This document shows, piece by piece, positions 55,899 through 64,000 of a stretch of 64,000 nt of DNA; within the stretch, counting starts at the first letter, position 1, and each line of letters begins with the position of its first letter. The DNA lies in the NCBI RefSeq assembly GCF_014323565.1, contig NZ_CP058669.1, positions 1,701,501 to 1,765,500 on the forward strand. Reading direction: 5' to 3'. The position numbers and the translations under genes were made by a program. This DNA is from Hyphobacterium sp. CCMP332. GTDB taxonomy: Bacteria; Pseudomonadota; Alphaproteobacteria; Caulobacterales; Maricaulaceae. Under the pieces are notes generated by a model that made no database searches, was not told the DNA's origin, and saw only the letters and a list, made by a program, of their open reading frames with translations.

Positions 55899-56422
55899 GT
55901 CTCAGTTTCCTCCCATTGCGCCCGGCGCAATTCCATCACCTGACACGCATCATCGCCGAAACGGCGCTCTCCGACATCAACAAAACCCAGCCGCCGGTAA
56001 AAACGGATGGCCGCGGTGTTGATCATCAGGGGATCAATCAGGATATTGGCGACTGTCAGATCGGCAAAACAGCGAGCAATCGCCAGCCGCATCATCTGTG
56101 TGCCGAAACCTCGCGCGAGGTCACTTTCCTCGCCGATCCAGATGTCGATTGCCCGCTGGTTCGGGGCGCATGTCCCCCAGTAATGGCTTTCTTCCAGATG
56201 CGGGTCGATGATCTGCACCACGCCAATGGCGCGCCCCTCCACCTCACCGATCAGGATATCCAGCCAGTCAACGTCCCGCGCAATCTGGGCCGCCCAGTCC
56301 TCGCGCGCCTCATCAGGCAAGGGCAGGTCCGGATCAAAACCCGTACACCATTTCACATGAGGTTTTTCATCCCAGGCGGCCAGTAGCGGCGCATCATCCT
56401 GCGTCGCCGGACGCAGGATCAA
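55895..56422 (-). CDS. GNAT family N-acetyltransferase (AAC(6')-like fold)
   Basis: 175-residue acetyl-CoA-dependent transferase. The N-terminus [12 protein letters not shown], the acetyl-CoA loop [13 protein letters not shown] (R-G-x-G-T) and [13 protein letters not shown] are GNAT marks. The arrangement with [15 protein letters not shown] and [13 protein letters not shown] resembles aminoglycoside 6'-N-acetyltransferases and RimJ-like enzymes, but the substrate cannot be read. It overlaps def and the first lipoprotein gene by four bases at each end. Confidence 0.85.
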   Translation of the reverse strand: MILRPATQDDAPLLAAWDEKPHVKWCTGFDPDLPLPDEAREDWAAQIARDVDWLDILIGEVEGRAIGVVQIIDPHLEESHYWGTCAPNQRAIDIWIGEESDLARGFGTQMMRLAIARCFADLTVANILIDPLMINTAAIRFYRRLGFVDVGERRFGDDACQVMELRRAQWEETET

Positions 56423-56946
56423 GCCGCGTCGTCCTGCTCGCGGAGTTTGACCAGCTTCTTCACCTTCTGGACCGCGCGCTGACGCTTCAGGCGCGAGAGG
56501 TGATCAATGAAGAGCACGCCCTCCAGATGGTCCATCTCGTGCTGGATGCAGACCGCAAACATGCCCTCGGCAATCTCGGTTTTCGGCTTGCCGTCATAAT
56601 CGAGATAATCGATCCGGATGCGGTCGGGCCGCTCGACCTCGTCAAAATAGGTCGGCACCGAAAGACAGCCCTCTTCATAGGGCAGGGTATTCTCGGACGG
56701 GTCGGACAGGACCGGATTGACGAAATAGCGCGGATTGCGTTCGCCCTTGCCCCAGTCCAGATCCATGACGATGACCCGCTTGGGCACGCCGATCTGGATG
56801 GCGGCCAGGCCGATCCCGTCCGCCGCATACATGGAATCGAGCATGTCATCCATCAACGAGCGAAGCTCTTCATCGACGGTGGCGACAGGCTTCGACACCT
56901 CTTTGAGGGTCGGATTGGGAACGGTGAGTATTTCGCGTACGGCCAT
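56419..56946 (-). CDS. def: Peptide deformylase
   Basis: 175-residue metalloenzyme that removes the formyl group from nascent proteins. All three motifs are present: [17 protein letters not shown] and QHEMDHLEG, with the Cys and two His metal ligands. The ATG giving [12 protein letters not shown] is the family start. It is the first gene of a run leading through a GNAT and two lipoproteins to fmt-truA. Confidence 0.97.
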   Translation of the reverse strand: MAVREILTVPNPTLKEVSKPVATVDEELRSLMDDMLDSMYAADGIGLAAIQIGVPKRVIVMDLDWGKGERNPRYFVNPVLSDPSENTLPYEEGCLSVPTYFDEVERPDRIRIDYLDYDGKPKTEIAEGMFAVCIQHEMDHLEGVLFIDHLSRLKRQRAVQKVKKLVKLREQDDAA

Positions 56947-56977
56947 GGCGCTTAAGTATGCGAGGGGATGGAAATCT

Positions 56978-58348
56978 TCAAGTCTCGTCTTTGCCGGGGC
57001 CAGTATCCAGCGCAGGCAGGTCCGGGTCGTCCGCGTCCGCCGCAGCCTCCAGATATCCGGCCGGCAAGGACTTCTTCGTCTGCGCACCCAGTTCTTTCAG
57101 CATCTCGGTCTGGCGGATCACATTGCCGCGCCCGGAGGACAAGCGCCCCTTTGCGGTCGACCACGCATCATGGGCCTGATCCAGCCTTTGCCCCACCGTG
57201 TCCAGCTCCTCCACAAAGCCGACCAGCTTGTCATAGAGCTGCCCGGCGCGGTCAGCGATTTCGCGCGCATTCTGGTTCTGGCGGTCAATCGTCCAGAGAT
57301 TCTGCACCGTGCGCATGGCCATCATCAGATTGGTCGGCGTCGCGATCATGATATCGCGCTCCCACGCATAGCCGGACAGGCCCGGATCACTCTGGAAGGC
57401 CAGGCTCGCCGCCCCTTCCAGCGGAATGAACATCAGGGTGAAGCTGACGCCTTCATAAAGCTTGGGATAGTCCTTCTCGTGCAAACTCTTGATATGGGCC
57501 CGGATGGAGGCGAGATGCTGTTTCAGCGCGGCTTCGCGGTCCTCGTCCGTGTCGGCATTCACGCACGCCTCGAAAGCTTTCAGGCTGACCTTGGAATCGA
57601 TGACCAGACGCTGATTGCCCGGCATGTCGACAACCACGTCTGGCCGCAGGCGCGCGCCCTCGGAATCGGTCTCGCTCTGCTGGGTGTGAAACTCCTGGCC
57701 TTCGCGAAGCCCGGCCTTTTCCAGAATACTGGTCAGGATCAATTCGCCCCAATCGCCCTGCATTTTCGACGATGACCGCAGCGCATTGGCCAGATTGGTC
57801 GCATCCTCGGACATTTGCTGCGCATTCTTGTGCAGGATCTGCACCATACGATCGAGCGAGGACGTCTGCTCCACGCGCTTGTGGGAATCGATTTCCACCT
57901 TCTCGCGGAATTCCTTCAACTGGTCGCGCAGCGGATTGAGCATCTTGTCGAGCGATTCCTTGCTGGATTTGCTCAGCTCCTCGCCGCTGGTTTTGAGGAT
58001 CTCGCTCGCTGTGACCTTGAAGGTCTCTTTCAGCTGCTCGCGCGCCTTCTCCAGGTCCGCCAGTTTCTCGGCATGATGCCGCTCGGCGGATTTCAGCTCG
58101 CTTTCCATCCGCGCCAGCCGGGTTTCGGCATTTTCGCGCGCCTGATTGGTCAGCTTCAAGTCCGCCTCCGCCTCGGCGAGTTTCGCTTCCAGCCGGTCGG
58201 CAATCGCAGCCCGGCCCTGCAAGTTCGACAGCTCCTTCTCCAGCCGGGATTTGGCGCGGCTGGTCACCAGCCACAACACCAGCAGGCCCAGCGTCATCAC
58301 GGGGGCAGAAACAATCAGAACGGTCTCAAGGGTCAGCGTATCGAGCAT
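56978..58348 (-). CDS. rmuC: DNA recombination protein RmuC
   Basis: 456 residues: an N-terminal membrane helix (about 8-27), a long charged coiled coil (about 35-125), then the RmuC nuclease-like domain (about 150-400), with [37 protein letters not shown] and MFIPLEGAA. RmuC limits inversions at short inverted repeats in E. coli. It lies 31 bases upstream of def on the same strand. Confidence 0.94.
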   Translation of the reverse strand: MLDTLTLETVLIVSAPVMTLGLLVLWLVTSRAKSRLEKELSNLQGRAAIADRLEAKLAEAEADLKLTNQARENAETRLARMESELKSAERHHAEKLADLEKAREQLKETFKVTASEILKTSGEELSKSSKESLDKMLNPLRDQLKEFREKVEIDSHKRVEQTSSLDRMVQILHKNAQQMSEDATNLANALRSSSKMQGDWGELILTSILEKAGLREGQEFHTQQSETDSEGARLRPDVVVDMPGNQRLVIDSKVSLKAFEACVNADTDEDREAALKQHLASIRAHIKSLHEKDYPKLYEGVSFTLMFIPLEGAASLAFQSDPGLSGYAWERDIMIATPTNLMMAMRTVQNLWTIDRQNQNAREIADRAGQLYDKLVGFVEELDTVGQRLDQAHDAWSTAKGRLSSGRGNVIRQTEMLKELGAQTKKSLPAGYLEAAADADDPDLPALDTGPGKDET

Positions 58349-58417
58349 CGAATCATCCAGTCATTGATGCGCCAGCCTACTGTCTCACCGCGCGGCCCGA
58401 AACCGGCATCCTTCTTG

Positions 58418-58438
58418 CTTTCTCCTGTTACGAGAAAG
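58418..58438 (+). promoter_or_regulatory. Short hairpin next to a strong ribosome binding site
   Basis: CTTTCTC and GAGAAAG (7-bp stem, 7-base loop) directly precede the GAGGAG ribosome binding site of the following gene. It could modulate translation; evidence is structural only. Confidence 0.3.
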
Positions 58439-58451
58439 AGGAGCGGAAAGA

Positions 58452-59585
58452 ATGCGCGTAAAAAGCGTTTCGATACGGGACTTGAGCAGCGCCGAACTCG
58501 GCAAGTGGCGGGATTGGGCGTATCAGGATGGTCAACTGGTCAGCCCCTACCTTCTGCCGGATTTCGCAGCAGCGGTCGATCGCGTGCGCTCCGATGTCCG
58601 CGTCGCCGTAATCGAGCAGGATGAGCAGACCGTTGGGTATTTCGCTTTTCATGCGCCGCGGCACTTTGCGTTGCGCCCGGTCGGCGCGCCGATGTCGGAT
58701 TATCAGGGCATCGTGTCAAAACCCGGCGTGTCGATCTGCCCGAATGAATTCCTGACCCGGCTCGGGGCCGGTTTCATGGCCTATGAAAACTGGTGGAATG
58801 GCGCTGGCTGCAAGGTCGAGAAGGCGCGCGAACGCGATGGCTCCGTTATTGTCGATCTCTCCGATGGCTCTGACGCCTATTTCGCCGAGCGCATGGCCAC
58901 GCACAAATCCCAGTTCAAGAAAATGGATCGCCGCCTGCGCAATGCCGAGCGCGATTTCGGCCCGGCCCGTCTGGTCGTCGGAGACGGCGACGGTCAGCTT
59001 CTTGCCACCTTGAATCGCTGGAAATCCGAGCAGTACAACGCGACCCGCAAGCTGGATGTGTTCGACATCGACTGGGCCCGCCAGTTGCTCGTCAATCTGA
59101 ACGCCTCGAACGATGCCGGTTTCCAGGGTCTGACCTTCGCGCTCTATTTCGGTGACGAACTGGCCGCGGTCGAGTTTGGCCTGCGCGCCGGTGACGTCTA
59201 CCATTCCTGGTTCCCGGCCTATGACGAGCGCTTCGCAAAGGTCTCGCCCGGCCTCCTCCTGCTGCACGAAATCTTCAAGGCCGCACCGGAGCTGGGCCTC
59301 AATCGCGTCGATCTCGGCAAGGGTGGCGCGCATTACAAGACCTATTATGCCTCTTACGAGGTTCCGCTGGATTCCGGCCGCGTCATCGCGCCCAGCTTTT
59401 CGGCTCTGGGCCTGCGCTCCTGGGATGTCGCGGAACAGTGCGCCAGGATTCTGCCCGGAAAACTCTCCGAATTGCCGGTCCGCGCCCGTCGCCGCTGGTC
59501 ACAGGTCAGTGCCTTCGAACCAGACATGGCAGCGCGCCTGCGGACCTTCTCGAAATTCTTCCGGTCACCGACCAAAGCCGCGTAA
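58452..59585 (+). CDS. CelD/BcsL-type GNAT acyltransferase (polysaccharide-associated)
   Basis: 377-residue protein with the double GNAT fold of the Acetyltransf_6 (BioF2-like/CelD) family. Visible elements are a basic helix HKSQFKKMDRRLRNAERD, the acyl-CoA half with LYFGDELAAVEFGL, YHSWFPAYDERFAKVSPG and VDLGKGGAHYKTYYAS. Relatives act in exopolysaccharide, cellulose or holdfast modification (HfsK in Caulobacter). The gene stands alone on this strand with a strong GAGGAG site. Its stop codon abuts that of recR with no gap. Confidence 0.85.
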   Translation: MRVKSVSIRDLSSAELGKWRDWAYQDGQLVSPYLLPDFAAAVDRVRSDVRVAVIEQDEQTVGYFAFHAPRHFALRPVGAPMSDYQGIVSKPGVSICPNEFLTRLGAGFMAYENWWNGAGCKVEKARERDGSVIVDLSDGSDAYFAERMATHKSQFKKMDRRLRNAERDFGPARLVVGDGDGQLLATLNRWKSEQYNATRKLDVFDIDWARQLLVNLNASNDAGFQGLTFALYFGDELAAVEFGLRAGDVYHSWFPAYDERFAKVSPGLLLLHEIFKAAPELGLNRVDLGKGGAHYKTYYASYEVPLDSGRVIAPSFSALGLRSWDVAEQCARILPGKLSELPVRARRRWSQVSAFEPDMAARLRTFSKFFRSPTKAA

Positions 59586-60191
59586 TCAGGCCGGCCGGCG
59601 CGATTTGAACGCCGCGGTCAGCGTGCCGTCGTCGAGGTAATCGAGCTCGCCGCCGACCGGCACGCCGCGCGCCAGGCTGGTAATCTCTACGGCCGCCCCT
59701 TCGAGACGATCGGAGAGGTAGTGCGCCGTGGTCTGGCCATCGACTGTCGCATTCAGCGCCAGCACGATCTCTTTCACGACCGGGTTTTCAGCCCGCTCCA
59801 GCAGACCACCAATATTGAGATCATCCGGCCGCACACCGTCCAGAGGCGACAAAACCCCGCCCAGCACATGATAGCGCCCCTTGAACGCCGCTGCGCGTTC
59901 CAGTGCCCAGATATCGCCGACCGTCTCGACCACGCAAATGACAGACGGGTCACGCCCCGGCGCCGCGCAGATGGCGCACGGATCGGTCACGTCCATATTC
60001 CCGCAAGTCGAACAGGCCGTGATCTTGTCGGCCGCCTCTGCCAGCGCTTCGGCCAGCGGGCGCATCAGCGCATCGCGCTTTTTCAGCAGATGCAGCGCCA
60101 CGCGACGCGCCGAGCGCGGCCCCAGCCCCGGCAGCTTGGCGAGCAACGCGATCAGGCGTTCGATTTCAGGTCCGGCAGAGTGGGTCGACAC
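59586..60191 (-). CDS. recR: Recombination protein RecR
   Basis: 201-residue protein of the RecFOR pathway that clamps DNA and helps load RecA. It has the N-terminal helix-hairpin-helix ([18 protein letters not shown]), the zinc finger [16 protein letters not shown] and a Toprim domain ([17 protein letters not shown]). The C-terminal tail after [19 protein letters not shown] is normal. It is last in dnaX-ebfC-recR, a conserved order. Confidence 0.97.
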   Translation of the reverse strand: MSTHSAGPEIERLIALLAKLPGLGPRSARRVALHLLKKRDALMRPLAEALAEAADKITACSTCGNMDVTDPCAICAAPGRDPSVICVVETVGDIWALERAAAFKGRYHVLGGVLSPLDGVRPDDLNIGGLLERAENPVVKEIVLALNATVDGQTTAHYLSDRLEGAAVEITSLARGVPVGGELDYLDDGTLTAAFKSRRPA

Positions 60192-60197
60192 GCTGGG

Positions 60198-60521
60198 TTA
60201 TCCCGGAAATGAAAAGCCGGGCGGCAGCGGCAGACCGCCCGCCGCGTCTTTCATCACCCGCGCCTGGACCTCTTCAATCTTGCCGCGCGCATTGGTGAAG
60301 GCCGCCTTGATGAGGTCCTCGACGACTTCCTTCTCGCTGGCGACCAGTATGGACGGATCCAGCTGGATATCCTTGATATCGCCCTTGCCCGACAGGGTGA
60401 CGCGGACCAGTCCGGCCCCGGATTCGCCGGTGACGGATTCCGCTGCCAGCTTTTCCTGCGCTTCCTGCATACGGGCCTGTAATTCCTGCGCCTGCTTCAT
60501 CAATCCCATCAGGTCTTTCAT
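60198..60521 (-). CDS. ebfC: YbaB/EbfC family nucleoid-associated protein
   Basis: 107-residue helical DNA-binding protein that forms dimers with tweezer-like arms. The N-terminal MKQAQELQARMQEAQEKLA and the central VRVTLSGKGDIKDIQLDP are family marks. The start overlaps the end of dnaX (ATGA), and the gene is followed by recR after six bases. Confidence 0.96.
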   Translation of the reverse strand: MKDLMGLMKQAQELQARMQEAQEKLAAESVTGESGAGLVRVTLSGKGDIKDIQLDPSILVASEKEVVEDLIKAAFTNARGKIEEVQARVMKDAAGGLPLPPGFSFPG

Positions 60522-62296
60522 GATCGGCCCTTTGCGGTTTCGACGGTGTCATCCGGCTCCGACGAGGCCGGACGGCGCACTTCGACAATTTCGGCACCGG
60601 GGAAAATCCGCAGCGCCTGCTGCACAACCGGATCGCGCGCCACTTGCTGGGCGTGTTCGCGCTCTTCCCGCTTCTGCCGTTCGCGAATGGTTTCACCGCC
60701 GCGGCTGTCATGTGTGGCCATCACCGCCCAGGTCACCCCGGTCCAGTCCTGCAGGCGTTTGGCAATCCGTTGCGCCAGATCAGCCGGTGCATGCTCGGCG
60801 GGCTCGAAGACGATCCGCCCCGGCTTGAACGACACCGGACGAATAAAGCGCATCATATCGGAGCGGAGCGCCGCATCAGCGCGGTCCGTCATCGCCTCGA
60901 TCATGGCATCCAGAGATGTGGGCGCATCCTGAATATCCGGAACCGGCACGGCGTCCTCATGGACATCCTCGACGGCAGGCGGCGGTGTTTCGGCCTGCGC
61001 AACAGGGGCCTCGACCGGCGCTTTGGCCGGCGGTGCCGGCTCAGGCTTTGGGGCGGAGGGCGCGGCCCCCTCGTCGCCGCGCAACAGTCTGGCCGCATCT
61101 TCCGGCGAAGGCAGGGATGCGGCAGAGCCCAGACGCAGAAGCGTCATTTCTGCCGCCGTCAGAGGATCCGGCGCACGGCGCACATCATCGAGCCCCACCA
61201 GCAGGATTTTCCAGAGCCGTGTCAGTTGCGCAATCGAGAGGTTTTCCGCAATGGCAACGAGCCGCTGAATTGTTTCTTTTGCCTCGGCCAGATCGGCATC
61301 GGGCCCGGCCGCCTTCACGCGGGTCAGCGCATGCACATAATCCAGACAGTCACGGGTAATGATGGCCGGATCCCCACCTGCATCATAGAGCGATGCAATC
61401 TCGGCCAGCGCCTTGGCATGGTCGCCCTGCAATGCCGCTTCAAGAAGATCAAGCACGCGCGCGCGGTCGGCCAGTCCCAGCATGTCTCGGATCTGCAAGG
61501 CGGTCACAGGTCCGTCTGAGGCTTCGCCCTGTACAATCGCCTGATCGAGCAGGGACAGCGCATCGCGCACCGAGCCTTCGGCGGCGCGGGCAATCAGCGC
61601 CAGCCCGTCCGCGGCCACCGCGGCACCCTCTTTTTCACAGATGGCGGAAAGGTGTTTCGCCAGTTCGTCGCGGTCGACGCGCTTGAGATCAAACCGCTGA
61701 CAGCGCGACAGGATCGTCACCGGGACCTTGCGGATTTCGGTCGTCGCGAAAATGAATTTGACGTGGGGCGGCGGCTCTTCCAGCGTTTTCAGAAGCGCAT
61801 TGAAAGCCGCATTCGACAGCATGTGCACTTCGTCGATCACATAGACCTTGTAGCGCGCGGAGACCGGCGCATAGCGCACGCCTTCGAGAATTTCACGGAT
61901 ATCCCCGACACCGGTGCGGGATGCCGCGTCCATCTCCATCACATCGACATGACTGCCCTTCTGGATGGCATCGCAATGCACACCGGGCGGATCAAGCGTG
62001 ATGGACGGCCCATCAATGTCATCGGTGAGGTAATTAAGCGCACGCGCAATCAGCCGCGCCGTCGTCGTTTTACCGACACCGCGCACACCGGTCAGCATGT
62101 AGGCATGGGCAATCCGGCCCGACTTGAACGCATTAGTCAGCGTCCGCACCATGGCGTCCTGACCGATCAGCTCCTCAAAACGCAGCGGGCGGTATTTGCG
62201 GGCCAGCACCTGATAGCCAGCGCCGGACTCCGCGACGTCGAGCCCCAGAGACGGGCCCGGATCGGTGTCCGTCATTGGTTCGGGAGCGTCGTCCAT
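60518..62296 (-). CDS. dnaX: DNA polymerase III subunits gamma/tau
   Basis: 592-residue clamp-loader ATPase. Motifs include LARKYRPLRFEELIGQ, Walker A GVRGVGKTTTARL, Walker B DEVHMLSNAAFNALL and the SRC motif ILSRCQRFDLKR. Part of the usual zinc-binding Cys cluster after Walker A is replaced (GVHCDAIQKGSHVD keeps only one Cys), as in some alphaproteobacterial forms. A Pro/Ala-rich linker (about 425-490) leads to the tau-specific C-terminus. The start is placed downstream of the SRP RNA; an alternative ATG lies seven codons later. Confidence 0.95.
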   Translation of the reverse strand: MDDAPEPMTDTDPGPSLGLDVAESGAGYQVLARKYRPLRFEELIGQDAMVRTLTNAFKSGRIAHAYMLTGVRGVGKTTTARLIARALNYLTDDIDGPSITLDPPGVHCDAIQKGSHVDVMEMDAASRTGVGDIREILEGVRYAPVSARYKVYVIDEVHMLSNAAFNALLKTLEEPPPHVKFIFATTEIRKVPVTILSRCQRFDLKRVDRDELAKHLSAICEKEGAAVAADGLALIARAAEGSVRDALSLLDQAIVQGEASDGPVTALQIRDMLGLADRARVLDLLEAALQGDHAKALAEIASLYDAGGDPAIITRDCLDYVHALTRVKAAGPDADLAEAKETIQRLVAIAENLSIAQLTRLWKILLVGLDDVRRAPDPLTAAEMTLLRLGSAASLPSPEDAARLLRGDEGAAPSAPKPEPAPPAKAPVEAPVAQAETPPPAVEDVHEDAVPVPDIQDAPTSLDAMIEAMTDRADAALRSDMMRFIRPVSFKPGRIVFEPAEHAPADLAQRIAKRLQDWTGVTWAVMATHDSRGGETIRERQKREEREHAQQVARDPVVQQALRIFPGAEIVEVRRPASSEPDDTVETAKGRS

Positions 62297-62325
62297 GGCC
62301 ACTTTCTGGGCTGATTCCGGAGGTA

Positions 62326-62426
62326 AGTGGAAGACCGGACAGCGACCCGGAGCAAAACTCGTTACGGCTGCTTCCTTCCGGACCTGACCGGGTTGGCGAG
62401 GCGTCCGTCCGCGCCGATCTTCCACT
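62326..62426 (-). ncRNA. ffs: Signal recognition particle RNA (4.5S, small type)
   Basis: The minus strand contains GGTCAGGTCCGGAAGGAAGC, the universally conserved domain IV core with GGAA tetraloop and asymmetric loop. Flanking sequences close a long stem (GTGGAAGATCGG with CCGGTCTTCCAC). Length is about 100 bases; ends are estimated from the stem. It binds Ffh to target membrane proteins, and its place before dnaX is usual in Alphaproteobacteria. Confidence 0.94.
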
Positions 62427-62430
62427 GACC

Positions 62431-62459
62431 AATATCGGACGTTGGATGCCGCATGACAA
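62431..62459 (-). promoter_or_regulatory. Promoter of the SRP RNA
   Basis: On the minus strand TTGTCA and GATATT are 17 bases apart, ending five bases before the estimated RNA start. Confidence 0.5.
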
Positions 62460-62469
62460 GGCTTGCGAC

Positions 62470-64000
62470 TCAGCCGGGAGTCACACGGAGCTCATAGCGG
62501 CTGTGACGCGATGCCAGACGCGGCTCCTGTGTAGAGATTTCGACGATGAAGGGCGCGGCTGCCTCAACCGTGAATTCATGGCTTCCCGGATCAGGCCGTT
62601 CGCGCTGAATGCGACGTCCCGTCTCCGCATCATAAACGATAATCCCGTAGCGCATGTCATCGCTTTCAAGAGTCACGGTCAGATCAACACGCCCTGTCAC
62701 TTCAATGCGCCAGAGATCTGTCAGATCATCATGGCCGACGAGGCCGTTGCCCGTCTCGCCAGCGGCGAGCTCGGGATAGTCACCGTCGCGTTCGGAATCG
62801 GCGTCACCGCCACCGGTATCCGAGGCATCCTCGATGGCAATTTCGAACAGGCTCAGCGGCGTGACGGTTTCATAATTATCGCCGACGCCGATAATGAATC
62901 CATTGCCCGTCGTATCGACATAATAGCCGACCAGGCTCTCGCCCGGCAGATTGCGTTCGCGCGGGAAGCCGGACCCGGCCCGCTCCCCGTCCGGCCCCAG
63001 CATCCGGATCGTCATCGCGCCCAGCGAGGCTTGCGTTTCCACCGCATCCTCACCGTCGCCGGAATACGCATAGCTTTGCAACAGGCCGCGCACGACACCC
63101 ATCTCGCCTTCATCCGTGTCGACCCGGAAATAGCGATACTCTCCCTCGGGGACGAGCTCGCCAATCGTGTAGATGCCGGGTTCGAGCAGAACGGCGGATT
63201 CAGGCGACAATCCGCCCTGCACCGGGTTTTCACAGCGGATCAGTTCGCGCGACGAACGACTGACCGTCATGCCCGCCACTTCCCGCATTGCATCGGCAAG
63301 CGCATCGCCATCCGGAGCCGGGATATACCGGCCGCCCGCGGCTTCCGCGACGGCGCGCATCTGTGCTTCCTGTGCTGGATCAAGATCAAAACCGACCACG
63401 TAGGCGGAAACGTTTATGTTTTCGGCCCGCAGAGCGGCGGCTGCCGCCACCGGATCGCCACTGCAGGTCTCCTCCCCGTCAGAGAGGAGAACGATCAATC
63501 GCTCCCTCGCTTCAATCGCTTCAAGGTCTGCGGCCGCCGCCTCCAGGCTCGCGGCAATCGGCGTATATCCATAGGGTGACAGGCCCGAAGCCGCATCGCG
63601 CAAAGCGCCGAGATCATCGCTCAGAAAATCCGTCAGTTGCTGCGTGTTCGGGCAGGAGGCTTCGGCGGTATGTTCGACGCTGGCATCAAAGCCATAGGCA
63701 CGAAGCGACGCCGCGATGTTCGCCGCCTCGATCACATCCAACGCATTGATGAAAGCGGTGCGGGCCACATCCATCTTGGAACGGCCGCCGGCATCTCCAG
63801 CCATGGATCCGGATGCATCGAGAATGAACTGCACCGCCACCGGCCCTTCCCCCTCAGGCGCAACTTCTTCGCTGCCCTCGAAGGACACGCCGCGCACGAC
63901 CTCCAGAAGGCGTTGCTGGATGACATCAAAGGCCGGACAGGCGTCGACGCCGTTTTCCGCTTGCGAAACAGATGTTTGCGCCATCGCCGCACTGGCCGTC
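62470..64000 (-). CDS. Secreted von Willebrand factor A domain protein (start outside the window)
   Basis: At least 510 residues are visible; the frame stays open to the window edge. The sequence before the first ATG reads TASAAMAQ, which looks like the end of a signal peptide, so the true start is probably beyond the edge. The vWA domain (about 45-225 from the ATG) has a MIDAS motif FILDASGSMAGD and LLSDGEETCSGD. Two beta-rich regions follow that resemble PPC-type domains (EGEYRYFRVDTDEGE; DLTDLWRIEVTGRVDLTV). The role may be envelope adhesion or calcium-dependent binding; function unknown. Confidence 0.85.
   Translation of the reverse strand, partial: TASAAMAQTSVSQAENGVDACPAFDVIQQRLLEVVRGVSFEGSEEVAPEGEGPVAVQFILDASGSMAGDAGGRSKMDVARTAFINALDVIEAANIAASLRAYGFDASVEHTAEASCPNTQQLTDFLSDDLGALRDAASGLSPYGYTPIAASLEAAAADLEAIEARERLIVLLSDGEETCSGDPVAAAAALRAENINVSAYVVGFDLDPAQEAQMRAVAEAAGGRYIPAPDGDALADAMREVAGMTVSRSSRELIRCENPVQGGLSPESAVLLEPGIYTIGELVPEGEYRYFRVDTDEGEMGVVRGLLQSYAYSGDGEDAVETQASLGAMTIRMLGPDGERAGSGFPRERNLPGESLVGYYVDTTGNGFIIGVGDNYETVTPLSLFEIAIEDASDTGGGDADSERDGDYPELAAGETGNGLVGHDDLTDLWRIEVTGRVDLTVTLESDDMRYGIIVYDAETGRRIQRERPDPGSHEFTVEAAAPFIVEISTQEPRLASRHSRYELRVTPG

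Noticed and set aside
55895-56422. Aminoglycoside resistance gene
   Set aside because: The fold resembles AAC(6') enzymes, but the GNAT superfamily is too broad and the context is a housekeeping operon.

Overview
The window is a compact stretch of a GC-rich alphaproteobacterial chromosome, most likely from the Caulobacterales/Maricaulales (Hyphomonadaceae-like) group. The main evidence is a cell-cycle regulator gcrA, a phosphate locus in the Caulobacter-type order phoR-pstC-pstA-pstB-phoU-phoB, several lipoprotein metallopeptidases, and housekeeping clusters typical of Alphaproteobacteria (rpmH-rnpA-yidC-engB, dapD-dapE, def/fmt/truA, recR-ebfC-dnaX with the SRP RNA). No insertion sequence, prophage, integrase or CRISPR array was seen, and no gene-free stretch exceeds 300 bases.

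Layout. 1-5.9 kb: end of a membrane glycosyltransferase, a small membrane protein, a MacAB-like adaptor/ATPase/permease operon, a DUF4197 protein and an extended SDR. 5.9-8.7 kb (minus): TauE/SafE exporter with an overlapping 25-codon ORF, then rfbA and rfbB for dTDP-sugar synthesis. 8.9-13.2 kb (minus): two tandem M13 lipoprotein peptidases, each with an intrinsic terminator. 13.3-19.3 kb (minus): a tripartite RND efflux operon (outer membrane factor, adaptor, pump) behind a palindromic operator-like promoter. 19.5-26.7 kb (plus): the phosphate operon, with Pho-box repeats before pstC and a phoB whose reading frame is broken by three indels. gcrA follows, convergent.

27.4-33.5 kb: an ABC-2 permease without its ATPase, argD-hslO, trkH, apaG, a long-form dCTP deaminase and tRNA-Gly(CCC). 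33.6-41.4 kb: a secreted protein with an internal duplication, tRNA-Arg(ACG), an operon of a sulfotransferase, a glycosyltransferase-sulfotransferase fusion and an ABC exporter, then a secreted metzincin protease. 41.4-45.6 kb: P1 peptidase, gamma-glutamyltransferase and an orphan histidine kinase. 45.7-52.9 kb (plus): rpmH-rnpA-yidC-engB, a DUF1036 protein, a HAD nucleotidase, dapD-dapE and a membrane protein, many joined by 4-base start/stop overlaps. 52.9-58.3 kb (minus): rmuC and def, then a GNAT and two paralogous lipoproteins lying between def and fmt-truA. 58.4-64 kb: a CelD/BcsL-type acyltransferase, then recR-ebfC-dnaX-ffs and a secreted vWA protein cut by the window end.

Most interesting points: the triply frameshifted phoB beside an otherwise intact Pho locus; the glycosyltransferase-sulfotransferase fusion in an apparent sulfated-glycan assembly/export operon; an apparent CTG start codon for engB; an adaptor protein with an LTXXQ-like helical insert; and the absence of argB and argF from their usual alphaproteobacterial neighbourhoods.
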